Shown here: positions 1-7,212 of the stretch, piece after piece
How positions within the stretch are numbered: the stretch's first letter is position 1
Layout: each line of letters begins with the position of its first letter
Source: JBGTLW01 sp041743835
Lineage (GTDB): Bacteria > Planctomycetota > Phycisphaerae > Phycisphaerales > Phycisphaeraceae
Reading direction: 5' to 3'
NCBI GenBank assembly: GCA_041743835.1
Contig: JBGTLW010000144.1
Span: 1-11,783, forward strand
DNA: 11,783 nt
The notes under the pieces: model-generated
What the model was told of the DNA's origin: nothing
What the model saw: the letters and a program-made list of their open reading frames with translations, nothing else
Database searches by the model: none
Translations under genes and position numbers: made by a program

Positions 1-89
1 GAGAGGTTAAGCGACGGATTGTAGCGGGCAATCCGCCCGGCGACATGCGGGGCCGTGAAACAACCCGCCACGCATCGCCCACGCCCCGG
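1..89. other. window edge, no gene called
   Basis: No complete gene lies here. On the + strand one frame is open from base 3 to a TGA at 108-110 and could be the tail of a gene that begins outside the window, but its 35 codons show no recognisable motif. On the minus strand a TACAAT (bases 18-23 read in reverse) resembles a -10 box pointing out of the window, though no good -35 accompanies it. Two mutually exclusive small stems are visible: GGATTG 16-21 with CAATCC 29-34, and CGGGC 25-29 with GCCCG 35-39. None of this is enough for a functional call. Confidence 0.3.
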
Positions 90-118
90 CTGAGAGCGGC
101 CAGCTTTTGACCTATCAT
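90..118 (+). promoter_or_regulatory. candidate sigma70-type promoter for the 168-701 gene
   Basis: CTGAGA (90-95, 4 of 6 to TTGACA) and TATCAT (113-118, 5 of 6 to TATAAT) are separated by exactly 17 bases. Transcription would start near 125, giving a leader of about 43 bases with the SD GAGAGG at 155-160, seven bases before the ATG. Assigned from sequence pattern only. Confidence 0.35.
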
Positions 119-167
119 CCCAGCTGGAACCGCACGATCGACCCCACACACCCCGAGAGGCCCGCTC

Positions 168-701
168 ATGAGCTTTGGCAACGGACCCTGGAAAGAAGGA
201 CGCGTCGGGGGGGCGAGTCTGTGTTACATCCGCCTGCGTGCTGACCAATTGGACGCGGTGGCTACACACCATGCCGCGGTCGGCATCCGTGCGACCGTCG
301 CGGGTCACCCCGCCAGCGCCACACTCCAGACCCTCGCCGAGCGCAACTGGGACCTGGCCGAGCTCATCACGCCAGACACTACCAACTCGGGGCTGTTGCT
401 CCATCGCACCGACCCGCCGGGCTATCAGCTCACCACAGTAACGGGGCTGGTCCCGCCAAAGCAGTCACCCCCGGCGGCCTTGCCCTCGATGCCCAGCCCC
501 GACAGCTTGCCAGCCTGGCAGGCCGAGATCGAAGCCGCGATGAGCCAGCACCACTGGGGCATCTGGCGGATCGATGCGGCCGGGCTCGATGCGCTCACGC
601 TGCGGACACACGCCAACCTGCTCCGCTGGCTGGGCGACCACCACGCACGCATCTGGTGCGCCCCCATCTTCGACATCCACCGCTGGCTCACCCAAGCCTG
701 A
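168..701 (+). CDS. hypothetical protein, degenerate NodB/polysaccharide-deacetylase-like
   Basis: A 177-residue protein starting at an ATG with a good SD (GAGAGG, seven bases upstream). I do not recognise it with confidence. Its order of motifs recalls a NodB-type polysaccharide deacetylase. Residues 15-44 (GASLCYIRL, DQLDAVATHHAAVGIRATV) sit where that family has 'SLTFDDG...QLD...L...GIRATFFV'. The C-terminus (HANLLRWLGDHHARIW, 148-163, then CAPIFDIHRWL) resembles the usual last helix and 'vWvAp..di..w' strand. The TFDDG metal and catalytic motif is replaced by CYIRL, and the central strands with the HxxxH ligands are not visible. At 177 residues it is shorter than most NodB domains. If the reading is right it is a non-catalytic paralogue or relic; if not, it is an orphan protein. 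There is no signal peptide or membrane segment. It is followed by the separately promoted parA. Confidence 0.6.
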   Translation: MSFGNGPWKEGRVGGASLCYIRLRADQLDAVATHHAAVGIRATVAGHPASATLQTLAERNWDLAELITPDTTNSGLLLHRTDPPGYQLTTVTGLVPPKQSPPAALPSMPSPDSLPAWQAEIEAAMSQHHWGIWRIDAAGLDALTLRTHANLLRWLGDHHARIWCAPIFDIHRWLTQA

Positions 702-746
702 ATCGCTGCGCTGATGCGCAGCGCCCAGATGAGCGGGGAAGGTTCC

Positions 747-790
747 GGGGGGGGCTTCCGGGGGGGTTGGTATACTCGGGGGTGGGTGGG
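747..790 (+). promoter_or_regulatory. G-run-rich parA promoter with extended -10
   Basis: TGG followed by TATACT (768-776) is a good extended -10 element (TGn plus 5 of 6). The -35 position is filled by G runs, so the extended -10 would have to compensate. G runs lie at 747-754 (eight), 760-766 (seven), 778-782, 784-786 and 788-790, all on the non-template strand, so a G-quadruplex could form around the -10 or in the first bases of the transcript. The start site would be near 783, about 34 bases before the parA ATG. Confidence 0.4.
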
Positions 791-816
791 TTGGCTTTGA
801 CGCATGGAGGCGACGC

Positions 817-1800
817 ATGGCTGAGACAGACACACAGATCATTGCTTCACCGTCGTCGGCCGAGGGAGCCGGGGATGCCGGGGACGCCGCGACCTCAGGA
901 GATGCCGCGACTTCCGCGACTTCCGGGGGTTCCGTGGGTGTTGCGTTGCCGGGGTCTGGCCCAGCCCAGCCGCGGGTGATCGCGTTCATGAATCAGAAGG
1001 GTGGCGTGGGGAAAACAACCTCCGTCGTGAACATCGCCGCAGCATTGGCACGCGATGGCAGCCGGGTGCTGGCGATCGACCTCGACCCGCAGGCCCACCT
1101 CACCCTCTCGCTGGGCATCGACCCCGAGACGCTGGACCACAGCGGCTACCACCTGCTGACCGATCGGCAGTGCTCGGCCATGGATGTCATCCACGAGATC
1201 GATGGCTACACCAAGCGCGGCGCACGGCTGGCGGTCGTCCCCTCCGAAGTCGCCTTGGCGGGGGTCGAAAGCGAGCTGGCTGAGCTGGTCGCCACGGGCA
1301 TGGCCCAGTCCGTGCTGCGGAACAAGCTGCGCCCGGTGATCGGCGAGTTCGACTACGTGCTCATCGACTGCCCGCCGAGCCTCGGCCTACTCACCATCAA
1401 CGCGCTGGTCCTCGCGCGCGAAGTCGTCGTCCCCATGCAGGCCCACTTCCTCGCTTTACAAGGCATGAGCAAGCTGTTCGAGACCGTCGCGATGGTGGGC
1501 GGGGGGATCAACCCGGACCTGCGCATCGCGGGCATCGTCCTGTGCATGCACGAAGCGAACACGCTCCTCGCGGGCGAAGTCATCAACGACCTCACCGCGT
1601 TTCTTGAGGCGGCGCGAGGGCAGGATGTGCCCTGGCGGGATGCGGTGGTCTTCGCCCCGCCGGTGCGCCGGAACATCAAGCTCGCGGAAAGCCCGAGCTT
1701 CGGCCAACCGATCTTCGATTACGCCCCCGACTCCCACGGGGCAGCGGACTACGCCAAGGTGGCCGCAGCCATCAAGGCCCACACCGCCGCGATCGCCTGA
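817..1800 (+). CDS. parA: ParA/Soj-family ATPase
   Basis: A 327-residue P-loop ATPase of the ParA/MinD superfamily, which normally segregates chromosome or plasmid origins, or positions large complexes, with a ParB-type partner. The deviant Walker A KGGVGKTT is at 61-68, the switch I region IDLDPQ at 87-92 and Walker B VLIDCPPSLG at 181-190. The later region RRNIKLAESPSFGQPIF (284-300) is typical of Soj/ParA C-termini. The ATG at 817 has GGAGG six bases upstream. The catalytic fold begins near residue 52, so the first 50 residues are an extra segment rich in Ala, Ser, Gly and Asp (with GDAATS repeated). This is probably a disordered tail, since many chromosomal ParA proteins begin close to the Walker A. 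No parB or parS-like palindrome is seen in the window, so this may be an orphan ParA with another cargo. The ATPase call is secure; the cargo is unknown. Confidence 0.93.
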   Translation: MAETDTQIIASPSSAEGAGDAGDAATSGDAATSATSGGSVGVALPGSGPAQPRVIAFMNQKGGVGKTTSVVNIAAALARDGSRVLAIDLDPQAHLTLSLGIDPETLDHSGYHLLTDRQCSAMDVIHEIDGYTKRGARLAVVPSEVALAGVESELAELVATGMAQSVLRNKLRPVIGEFDYVLIDCPPSLGLLTINALVLAREVVVPMQAHFLALQGMSKLFETVAMVGGGINPDLRIAGIVLCMHEANTLLAGEVINDLTAFLEAARGQDVPWRDAVVFAPPVRRNIKLAESPSFGQPIFDYAPDSHGAADYAKVAAAIKAHTAAIA

Positions 1801-2106
1801 TACATCGCGCGCGGGGACACATGGGGTCACAAACAAACAACCCCGCGCGTACGCGGGGCTGCTCGCCCTTCTCCACCCGCCAACTTCCCCTGCCAAACCC
1901 CCTCGCGCCAGTCTCCCGCACCGTGTCCATCCCCCACCCCTTGGCCTGGCCTTGGGCGAGCTCCTCCGGTCGCCCACCTTCGTGACACACGTTATCGGGC
2001 CAATGTGAGCGATTGATTGGCTCGGCGTTGTATTTGCACAAAGGGGCGCGGCGGGGGAAACCGACCACGGGTAGCCGGGTGAAACCAGCCGCACGGAGAA
2101 CTAACT
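1801..2106. other. intergenic spacer with hairpin and C-rich tract
   Basis: There is no convincing gene in these bases between parA and the HNH gene. The part at about 1866-1940 is rich in C and poor in G on the + strand, a composition like that of Rho-loading (rut) sites, which would fit termination of the parA transcript. The part at 2040-2100 contains GGGGGAAACC and GGGTGAAACC stretches that superficially recall riboswitch joining regions but do not fold into a family I know. Confidence 0.4.
1841..1858. terminator. strong GC hairpin after parA
   Basis: CCCCGCG (1841-1847) pairs perfectly with CGCGGGG (1852-1858) around a CGTA loop, 40 bases after the parA stop. On the + strand it is followed by CTGCT, not a U tract. 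Read on the minus strand it is followed by TTGTTTGTTT, a better terminator tail. It may stop leftward antisense transcription, or form part of a parA terminator helped by the C-rich tract downstream. Confidence 0.4.
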
Positions 2107-2135
2107 TTGCCGCGCGTCCGTCGGTTGGGTAGGAT
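2107..2135 (+). promoter_or_regulatory. candidate promoter for HNH gene
   Basis: TTGCCG (2107-2112) and TAGGAT (2130-2135) are 17 bases apart, each matching 4 of 6 consensus positions. The start would be near 2142, and the SD AGGGAG (2165-2170) lies eight bases before the ATG at 2179. Weak individually; supported by position. Confidence 0.3.
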
Positions 2136-2178
2136 TCTGGGCCTTGGCTTAGCGTTTACACGGTAGGGAGATTGATCC

Positions 2179-2817
2179 ATGATCAGCCCCGCGACCACAC
2201 CCAACGCCCTCGACAGCCACGTGCTTGTGCTCAACAAGCTGTGGATGGCGATCCGTGTGGTCGATGCCCGCCGGGCCTTCTCCCTGCTGGTGCGCGACCT
2301 GGCGGAGGTCATCCGTGTGGACGATGGCTCCTTTGCCGGGCACAGCTTCGAGTCGTGGACCGACATCGCCAACGCACGCCAACGCTTCGACCGCGACCAC
2401 TACGAGTGGGTCCGCACCGTGCGCCTCCACCTGCCCGTGCCCAAGGTCATCCGGCTCTATGGCTACGACCGGCTGCCCGCGCAGGATGTCAAGCTCAACC
2501 GCCGCAACATCTTCGCCCGCGACCACAACCGGTGCCAGTACTGCGGCAACCACTTCCCCACCTCCGAGCTATCACTCGACCATATCGTCCCGCGCACCCA
2601 AGGCGGGGGCAGCTCATGGACCAATCTGGTCTGCGCCTGTGTCGCGTGCAACTCCCGCAAGGGCGGACGGACCCCCAAGCAATCGGGCATGGCCCTGATC
2701 CGCAAGCCCGTGAAGCCAAGCCGAAACCCCGTCATCAACCTCCGCCTCGGCCACGACAAGTACGCCTCATGGAAAGCATTCCTCGACAACGCGTACTGGT
2801 CGGTCGAGCTGCGCTAA
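2179..2817 (+). CDS. HNH endonuclease family protein (COG1403-like)
   Basis: A 212-residue HNH protein whose HNH module binds a divalent metal and typically nicks or cuts DNA. C119/C122 and C154/C157 form the two zinc knuckles. The catalytic ββα core includes LDHIVPRTQGG (D134, H135), N149 and N158. The sequence C-terminal to the core, KGGRTPKQSGM, is typical of the widespread housekeeping-like group. The N-terminal part (VLVLNKLWMAIRVVDARRAF, 15-34, then LLVRDLAEVI) is the conserved leader of the same group, which occurs in cyanobacteria and planctomycetes. Its cellular role is, to my knowledge, not settled, and it is not tied to a restriction system here: no methylase or specificity gene is adjacent. 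The start is supported by AGGGAG eight bases upstream. It converges on the ABC permease gene, with 30 bases between the stops. Confidence 0.88.
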   Translation: MISPATTPNALDSHVLVLNKLWMAIRVVDARRAFSLLVRDLAEVIRVDDGSFAGHSFESWTDIANARQRFDRDHYEWVRTVRLHLPVPKVIRLYGYDRLPAQDVKLNRRNIFARDHNRCQYCGNHFPTSELSLDHIVPRTQGGGSSWTNLVCACVACNSRKGGRTPKQSGMALIRKPVKPSRNPVINLRLGHDKYASWKAFLDNAYWSVELR

Positions 2818-2847
2818 CGCAACGTATCCTTCTCACCCGCGGGGCGC

Positions 2848-3657
2848 TCACCGGTCGCCGAAAACCCTCCGACGCAGCAGGCGCATATCCAGCGGGACCA
2901 GGGCCGCGAGCAGCAACACGCACAACCCGCCGCAGGCCGCGAGGTGCCACGTCGGCTCGTTGGCAATCAGCAGCCAACGCAAGCCCTCAGCCAGGTGATG
3001 CAACGGGTTCACCATCGCGAACTGATTCAGCCCCACGACATCCGGCAAGGGGAAGTACGTGCTCGATGCAAAACCCAGCGGCATGATGAGCAGGAAGAAC
3101 GGCAGGCTCATGTGGTCGATGCTCGGCAAAATCGCGGTGAACAACAAACCCATCGCTGAAAAGGCCAACGCAACCAGAAACAGCAACGGCACCACCACCG
3201 GCAGCCAATGCCAATGAAGGTCCAGAAAGCCCGCGATACCGAAGCCCGCAAGCACGATGCACACCACCACCGCGTAGCTTGTCGCCAGTGTCGCCGCCCA
3301 GAACGCTTCGCCCCACACAACGTGTTCCAGCCGCACCTGTGTGGTGAGTTGGCCCTCCCACGACTTCTGGAAGTGCATGCGGATGAACGCGGCGAACAGC
3401 GACTGGAAGAAGGCCGACATGAACGCGGTGTACGCCAAAATGCCCGGCCCAAGATAATGCAGATAGTCCAGCGTCTTGCCCTGCCACACCAACTCGCCCA
3501 TCTGCGCGCCGAGGCCCACACCGAACGTCAGCAGCATGATCAAAGGCTCACAAACCGGCGGGAGCGTGACCGTGTGCCAGTTGCGCAGGTGAACACGCAC
3601 GTGCCTGGCCAGCACCGCGCGGCTCTGCCACTCAAAGGCCGACACCAGCATCCTCAT
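2848..3657 (-). CDS. ABC-2 type permease, NodJ-like
   Basis: A 269-residue integral membrane protein, the length expected for NodJ-type ABC-2 permeases. About six hydrophobic segments are visible: roughly residues 37-52, 70-92, 118-144, 150-178, 184-204 and 239-258. The family-typical C-terminal stretch FASSTYFPLPDVVG is followed by MVNPLHHLAEGLR. It should form the membrane channel of an exporter dimer driven by the ATPase encoded immediately upstream. The ATG overlaps the ATPase stop (ATGA), so the two are translationally coupled. The substrate cannot be read from the sequence: the family exports lipo-oligosaccharides in rhizobia, and drugs or polysaccharides elsewhere. 'NodJ-like' names the family only; there are no nod genes here. 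Confidence 0.88.
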   Translation of the reverse strand: MRMLVSAFEWQSRAVLARHVRVHLRNWHTVTLPPVCEPLIMLLTFGVGLGAQMGELVWQGKTLDYLHYLGPGILAYTAFMSAFFQSLFAAFIRMHFQKSWEGQLTTQVRLEHVVWGEAFWAATLATSYAVVVCIVLAGFGIAGFLDLHWHWLPVVVPLLFLVALAFSAMGLLFTAILPSIDHMSLPFFLLIMPLGFASSTYFPLPDVVGLNQFAMVNPLHHLAEGLRWLLIANEPTWHLAACGGLCVLLLAALVPLDMRLLRRRVFGDR

Positions 3658-4592
3658 AGGACACCCTCTTCCGCCAGCGCCAGGAACAGATCATCAAGCG
3701 TGGGTGGCCGCACTTCATAATTAAGCGTCGGGAACGTGCCGACGAACGCCGCGAGCCCAGCGGCATCGAGCGGGATGTGCCAGTACGCAAGCACCTGCGA
3801 CGGCCTGATGCCCCGGCCACGGAACCAAAGCAACGCCCCGGCCGTCTCCGGCAGCGCGGCATTGAGCAGCACCACGTGCTCGCCCACCACATCACCGAGC
3901 ACATTCGCGGGCGACCCCTGCGTCCGCACCCGACCGGATTGCAGCACCTGCAAGCGATCCGACAGCCGGGCCGCCTCGTCCATGTAATGCGTCGTCAGCA
4001 CGATGGCCAAACCCTCATCACGCAGCGTGCTAACAAGCTCCCACAACGCGACGCGGGCCTGCGGGTCCAGCCCCGTGGTCGGCTCGTCGAGAAACACCAC
4101 CTTGGGTTCGTGGACCACGGCCCGCGCGATCATCAGGCGGCGCTTGTATCCGCCGGACAGCGTCTCGGGCTTCTGGTCTGCAAACTCGCGGAGCGCGAAG
4201 CGGTCGAGCAGAGACTCGATGCGCTGTTCGAGGTCGGGCTGGCGGGGGCGGTAGTACCGGCCGGTCTGCACAAGGTTGCCACGCACGGTGAAGTCGCTGT
4301 CAAAGGTTTCATCCTGCGTACACACACCCAGCAGCCGCCTTGCAGGATCGCCATCGGTCGCAAGGTCGTGGCCACCGATATGCACGCTGCCCTCATCACA
4401 GCGGAGGTAGCCGTAGCACATGCGCAGCGTGGTGGTCTTGCCCGCGCCGTTTGGCCCCAGCAGGCCAAGCACTTCACCGGCATGGCAGGTGAGGTCGATG
4501 CCGTGGACGACGCGCTTGCCCCCGAGTGTTTTGACGAGGCCCGTGGCCTGCAGCAGCGGCTCGCTTGACGTTGAGTGGTGGGTGTTCAACAC
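3654..4592 (-). CDS. ABC transporter ATP-binding protein, NodI/CcmA-like
   Basis: A 312-residue ATPase counted from GTG at 4592. Walker A GPNGAGKTT is at 46-54, the Q-loop Gln at 93, the signature LSGGYKRR at 145-152, Walker B VVFLDE at 165-170 with D-loop GLDP at 174-177, and the switch His at 202. The C-terminal ~80 residues, ending PPTLDDLFLAL, are the usual extension of ABC-2 drug and polysaccharide exporters. The frame is open to a TTG at 4721, but those 43 codons lack family similarity and have no SD. GGAG lies four bases before GTG 4592 and seven before TTG 4589, so one of these non-ATG codons is the likely start. The gene energises the permease encoded at 2848-3657, with which it overlaps by four bases. 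A weak promoter-like pair (TTGCAG 4721-4716, TACGAT 4697-4692, read on the minus strand, 18-base spacer) lies upstream. Confidence 0.92.
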   Translation of the reverse strand: MLNTHHSTSSEPLLQATGLVKTLGGKRVVHGIDLTCHAGEVLGLLGPNGAGKTTTLRMCYGYLRCDEGSVHIGGHDLATDGDPARRLLGVCTQDETFDSDFTVRGNLVQTGRYYRPRQPDLEQRIESLLDRFALREFADQKPETLSGGYKRRLMIARAVVHEPKVVFLDEPTTGLDPQARVALWELVSTLRDEGLAIVLTTHYMDEAARLSDRLQVLQSGRVRTQGSPANVLGDVVGEHVVLLNAALPETAGALLWFRGRGIRPSQVLAYWHIPLDAAGLAAFVGTFPTLNYEVRPPTLDDLFLALAEEGVL

Positions 4593-4743
4593 GCGACTCC
4601 AGGGAACGACGGCTGGTGGTCGCTCTACGATCCAGCACACGCGTGCGGAACCCTCCGCCAACGAGCGATGATGGTTACCAAGTCGCGGCGGATCGTAATC
4701 CCAAGCATCGCCACGCTGCAAGCCGGTGTTTTGCGCTAAGCCG

Positions 4744-7083
4744 CTACCCGATCATCTCGGACGCGGGGCCGCGGCCGGGGCTTGCGGATTGGCCGTGGAT
4801 GATGACCGGATCGGTCTCTGCTTCGATCGTCACCCGGCCGTGCATATCGACGACGCAGACCGGGACCCGGCCCGCGTGCCAGTTCGCCAGCGGGAGCAAC
4901 GGCCAGCGCTGGGGCCAGCCGGTGTTCGGCTCGACGGTGATGTAAGGCCCGCCCGCGGCGTGGCGGTCCACGATCAACCTCGGTGTCGAGATGAAGTAAC
5001 CCATCGACACGATACCCCGCGGGTAGAACGCCAGGCAGTTGTTGATGTATGTGTCCACGTACCCCAGCGACTGCGGCCCGGTGTTGGACATCACCTGCAT
5101 GTCCCAATACTGCCCGGCGGACGACGGCCCGCCGAGCCCGGCGTAACGCGCGATCATGTCACGCCACAGGTTCTGCGAGATGCGGCAGTTGTCCGCATCA
5201 TCGGACGTGTGGCCATCGGCGTACCGGCCCTGGTTCTCGCGGTCGGCGGCGGTGAGCTCCTGACGCAGGCGCTGCTCGTCGAGGAGCGGGGGCTGGCCCA
5301 CGAGCATCGGCAGCAGCAGGCCGTTGGCTGTGTAGATGCAATACGCATCCCAACCGTCGAGCTCGAACTGCTGCGCCGGCTCACCGGTGACCGGGTCGAT
5401 CAGACCCGCCGCGGACCGATCCACGCACGTCGCGTAGTGGTCGCCAAGCCAGGCCTCCGCCTCGATCAGAGGCACGTCGTGCTCCGCCCGCTGCTCGCAC
5501 AGCTTCGCAAGCTCCGGCCGACCGGTGAATGTGCCCAGGTCCGCCACCGCGCGGAGCGCCGCGACACGCTTGATCGCCAGGTACGTCTGCTTGCGCGCAA
5601 GCCGCAGCGCCGGGGCCGCGTCGTCGATCGTGTTGGCGACGCCCTGCGAAGGGAACCCCGAGCCGTCGCGGTCGGTCCACAGCACATACCGGCCGAGGTC
5701 TTCGATGAGGTCGGCGTACTGCTCGACGGGCCCGGTGTCGCCGGTCCAACGGGTGTAGGCCTGGAGCAGGAGCAGGAAATTCGCGCTTTCTTCAAGCTCC
5801 ATCGCGTGGTGATACCGCTGCCCGGTCGCGGCCGCGCCGAAGCCCAGGTCGTGGTCCGGGTACGCGCCGCCAGAGGCCGCGTGCTTGTTGCACCGCCGCG
5901 ACCAGTTGTCGAAGTGCAGCTTGAGCAGCCCCGGCCAAAGCGCCAGGTAGAACATCGCGTTGTTGTATTCCACATCCACCGGCGAGAGGAAGCCCGACGC
6001 GCCCTCGGTCACCCCGAACCACTCGCGCCCCGTCTCCGCGGGCAGACCCTTCGCTGCGGGCAACCGGCACCACCACGTGTTGGACAGGTACGACTGGAAT
6101 GTTTGATGGATCAGGTGGGCCTGCGCCCGGTCGAGGGGGGCCTGCTCGATGATCTTCTCAAACCGCCGGGAGTGCGCGAGGCGGTCGTCACGCGTGTCGA
6201 TCGCCTCGGCCACCACCGCATCGACACTCGACCAGAAGTCGTTGTATCGGAATTTGGCCACCGCCTCGCCCTGGGGCTCGGCCTCCTTCACGGTCATCAC
6301 CGGGTCGCCGACGTGCGCCGCCCAGATCAGCCGCCATTTGGTCCCCGACCCCGCCGCGCTGACCGGCATCTCATACATCAGCCCCTGGCCATCGTCGGTC
6401 ACCAGGCAGCCCTCGTTAATGCAGACGATCCGCTCGTGGGCCTGCACCGTCCGCTTGTCGTCGCTGGACGCGGGGTCGGGCACCGCCTGGAGATTGCTGC
6501 GGTCAAAGCGAAGCGGGCACGCGTACGACATCGACACCTGCGCCGGCGGGGCCGCGGGAGCCGAGTCATCCGCAAAGACCGGCGGCGCATCCGGGTCGCC
6601 ACGGTAGCCATCGGGTGTCGCGATGATCGTTGTGCCCGGCCGAGCCACGCGCAGCCAGAGCTTCACGCTCCGTGGCGTGGCGTGCTCGGAGCGGTGCCAG
6701 CGCACCTGACGCACAGGGCTGACCCGCATCTCCAGGTAAAACACCGGCAGCAGACACAGCCGGTCGTTCTGTGGCCAGAACACGCTGTGGACATTGAACT
6801 CATAACGCAGGTTGTACGTCTCGCTGTAGCCACGGAAGGTGATGGAGTTGATGCGGTCGAACTGCTCGGCGTTGTAGAGGTCGCGGATCGGTTGGCCCGC
6901 GGCGGTGGTCGCTTCGGTGGTGAAAGGGAGCACGCGGACCGTGCCATCGGGTTCCACGAACCCGGCCTGCAAGTCGAGCGGGGCGTCAAGAAAGCGCCCC
7001 ATCGCCGAGTGCATCACCCGCCGACGATAAGGCTCAAATAGCAGACTGAACCTGCTGCCCAACCGCGCCATGGTCCACGTCAT
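4744..7083 (-). CDS. (alpha/alpha)6 glycosidase-like protein, DUF4965/GH52-like
   Basis: A 779-residue protein from ATG 7083. The N-terminal ~300 residues look β-rich. The following ~400 look like an (alpha/alpha)6 toroid. Motifs shared with DUF4965 (the glutaminase-A central domain): HDLGFGAAATG (411-421), LEESANFLLLLQAY (430-443), TGDT (447-450). Motifs that recall GH52 β-xylosidases: TEG then VDVEYNNAMFY (359-379), IDDAAPALRLARKQTYLA (486-503), DNCRISQNLW (631-640) and YPRGIVS (687-693). E360, D370, E372, D487 and D488 are plausible acidic active-site residues, but I cannot assign them. It has no signal peptide, so the substrate is probably an internal oligosaccharide or glycoside. The frame extends to 7239, but that stretch contains a terminator-like hairpin and looks untranslated. 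GTG at 7092 with GGAG nine bases upstream is an alternative start. The family call comes from remembered motif patterns. Confidence 0.78.
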   Translation of the reverse strand: MTWTMARLGSRFSLLFEPYRRRVMHSAMGRFLDAPLDLQAGFVEPDGTVRVLPFTTEATTAAGQPIRDLYNAEQFDRINSITFRGYSETYNLRYEFNVHSVFWPQNDRLCLLPVFYLEMRVSPVRQVRWHRSEHATPRSVKLWLRVARPGTTIIATPDGYRGDPDAPPVFADDSAPAAPPAQVSMSYACPLRFDRSNLQAVPDPASSDDKRTVQAHERIVCINEGCLVTDDGQGLMYEMPVSAAGSGTKWRLIWAAHVGDPVMTVKEAEPQGEAVAKFRYNDFWSSVDAVVAEAIDTRDDRLAHSRRFEKIIEQAPLDRAQAHLIHQTFQSYLSNTWWCRLPAAKGLPAETGREWFGVTEGASGFLSPVDVEYNNAMFYLALWPGLLKLHFDNWSRRCNKHAASGGAYPDHDLGFGAAATGQRYHHAMELEESANFLLLLQAYTRWTGDTGPVEQYADLIEDLGRYVLWTDRDGSGFPSQGVANTIDDAAPALRLARKQTYLAIKRVAALRAVADLGTFTGRPELAKLCEQRAEHDVPLIEAEAWLGDHYATCVDRSAAGLIDPVTGEPAQQFELDGWDAYCIYTANGLLLPMLVGQPPLLDEQRLRQELTAADRENQGRYADGHTSDDADNCRISQNLWRDMIARYAGLGGPSSAGQYWDMQVMSNTGPQSLGYVDTYINNCLAFYPRGIVSMGYFISTPRLIVDRHAAGGPYITVEPNTGWPQRWPLLPLANWHAGRVPVCVVDMHGRVTIEAETDPVIIHGQSASPGRGPASEMIG

Positions 7084-7150
7084 CAATTGCACGATGCGAT
7101 GCTCCGCCGAGCCTTTAACGCCCAAGCCACACCCTCGGAAGTTACCCCCG

Positions 7151-7176
7151 GAAACAAACCCGGGAGCAAGCCCCCG
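7151..7176 (-). terminator. leader hairpin of glycosidase-like gene, possible attenuator
   Basis: On the minus strand CGGGGG (7176-7171), loop CTTG and CTCCCG (7166-7161) form a six-pair stem with one G-U pair, followed by GGTTTGTTTC. It has the shape of an intrinsic terminator but lies 68 bases upstream of the glycosidase-like gene start. Competing stems are possible: CAAGC (7183-7179) with GCTTG (7171-7167), and GGGAG (7200-7196) with CTCCC (7166-7162). Confidence 0.4.
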
Positions 7177-7212
7177 AAGCTTGTACCCCGAGCCTCTCCC
7201 ATCCCGAGCCAT

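Noticed and set aside
879..935. Tandem repeat array in the parA 5' end as a possible CRISPR-like or regulatory repeat
   Set aside because: The repeats are short, degenerate and in frame with the GDAATS tail, so they are explained by low-complexity coding sequence.
2040..2105. Cobalamin-riboswitch-like GGGAAA...GGTGAAACC pattern before the HNH gene
   Set aside because: The spacing and the remaining conserved elements (B12 box, helical core) are missing, and the downstream gene has no link to cobalamin.
2179..2817. HNH gene as part of a restriction or anti-phage defence island
   Set aside because: No methyltransferase, specificity, helicase or other defence gene is adjacent, and the protein matches a widespread conserved group. 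The neighbours are housekeeping or transport genes.
2848..4592. Nodulation-factor export by NodIJ
   Set aside because: Only the transporter family matches; there are no nod biosynthesis genes and the organism does not look like a rhizobium.
4726..7041. A 771-codon open frame on the + strand opposite the glycosidase-like gene
   Set aside because: It is antisense to a gene with clear motifs, has an Arg/His/Val-rich composition typical of the complement of high-GC codons, no recognisable domain and no SD. Treated as a composition artefact.
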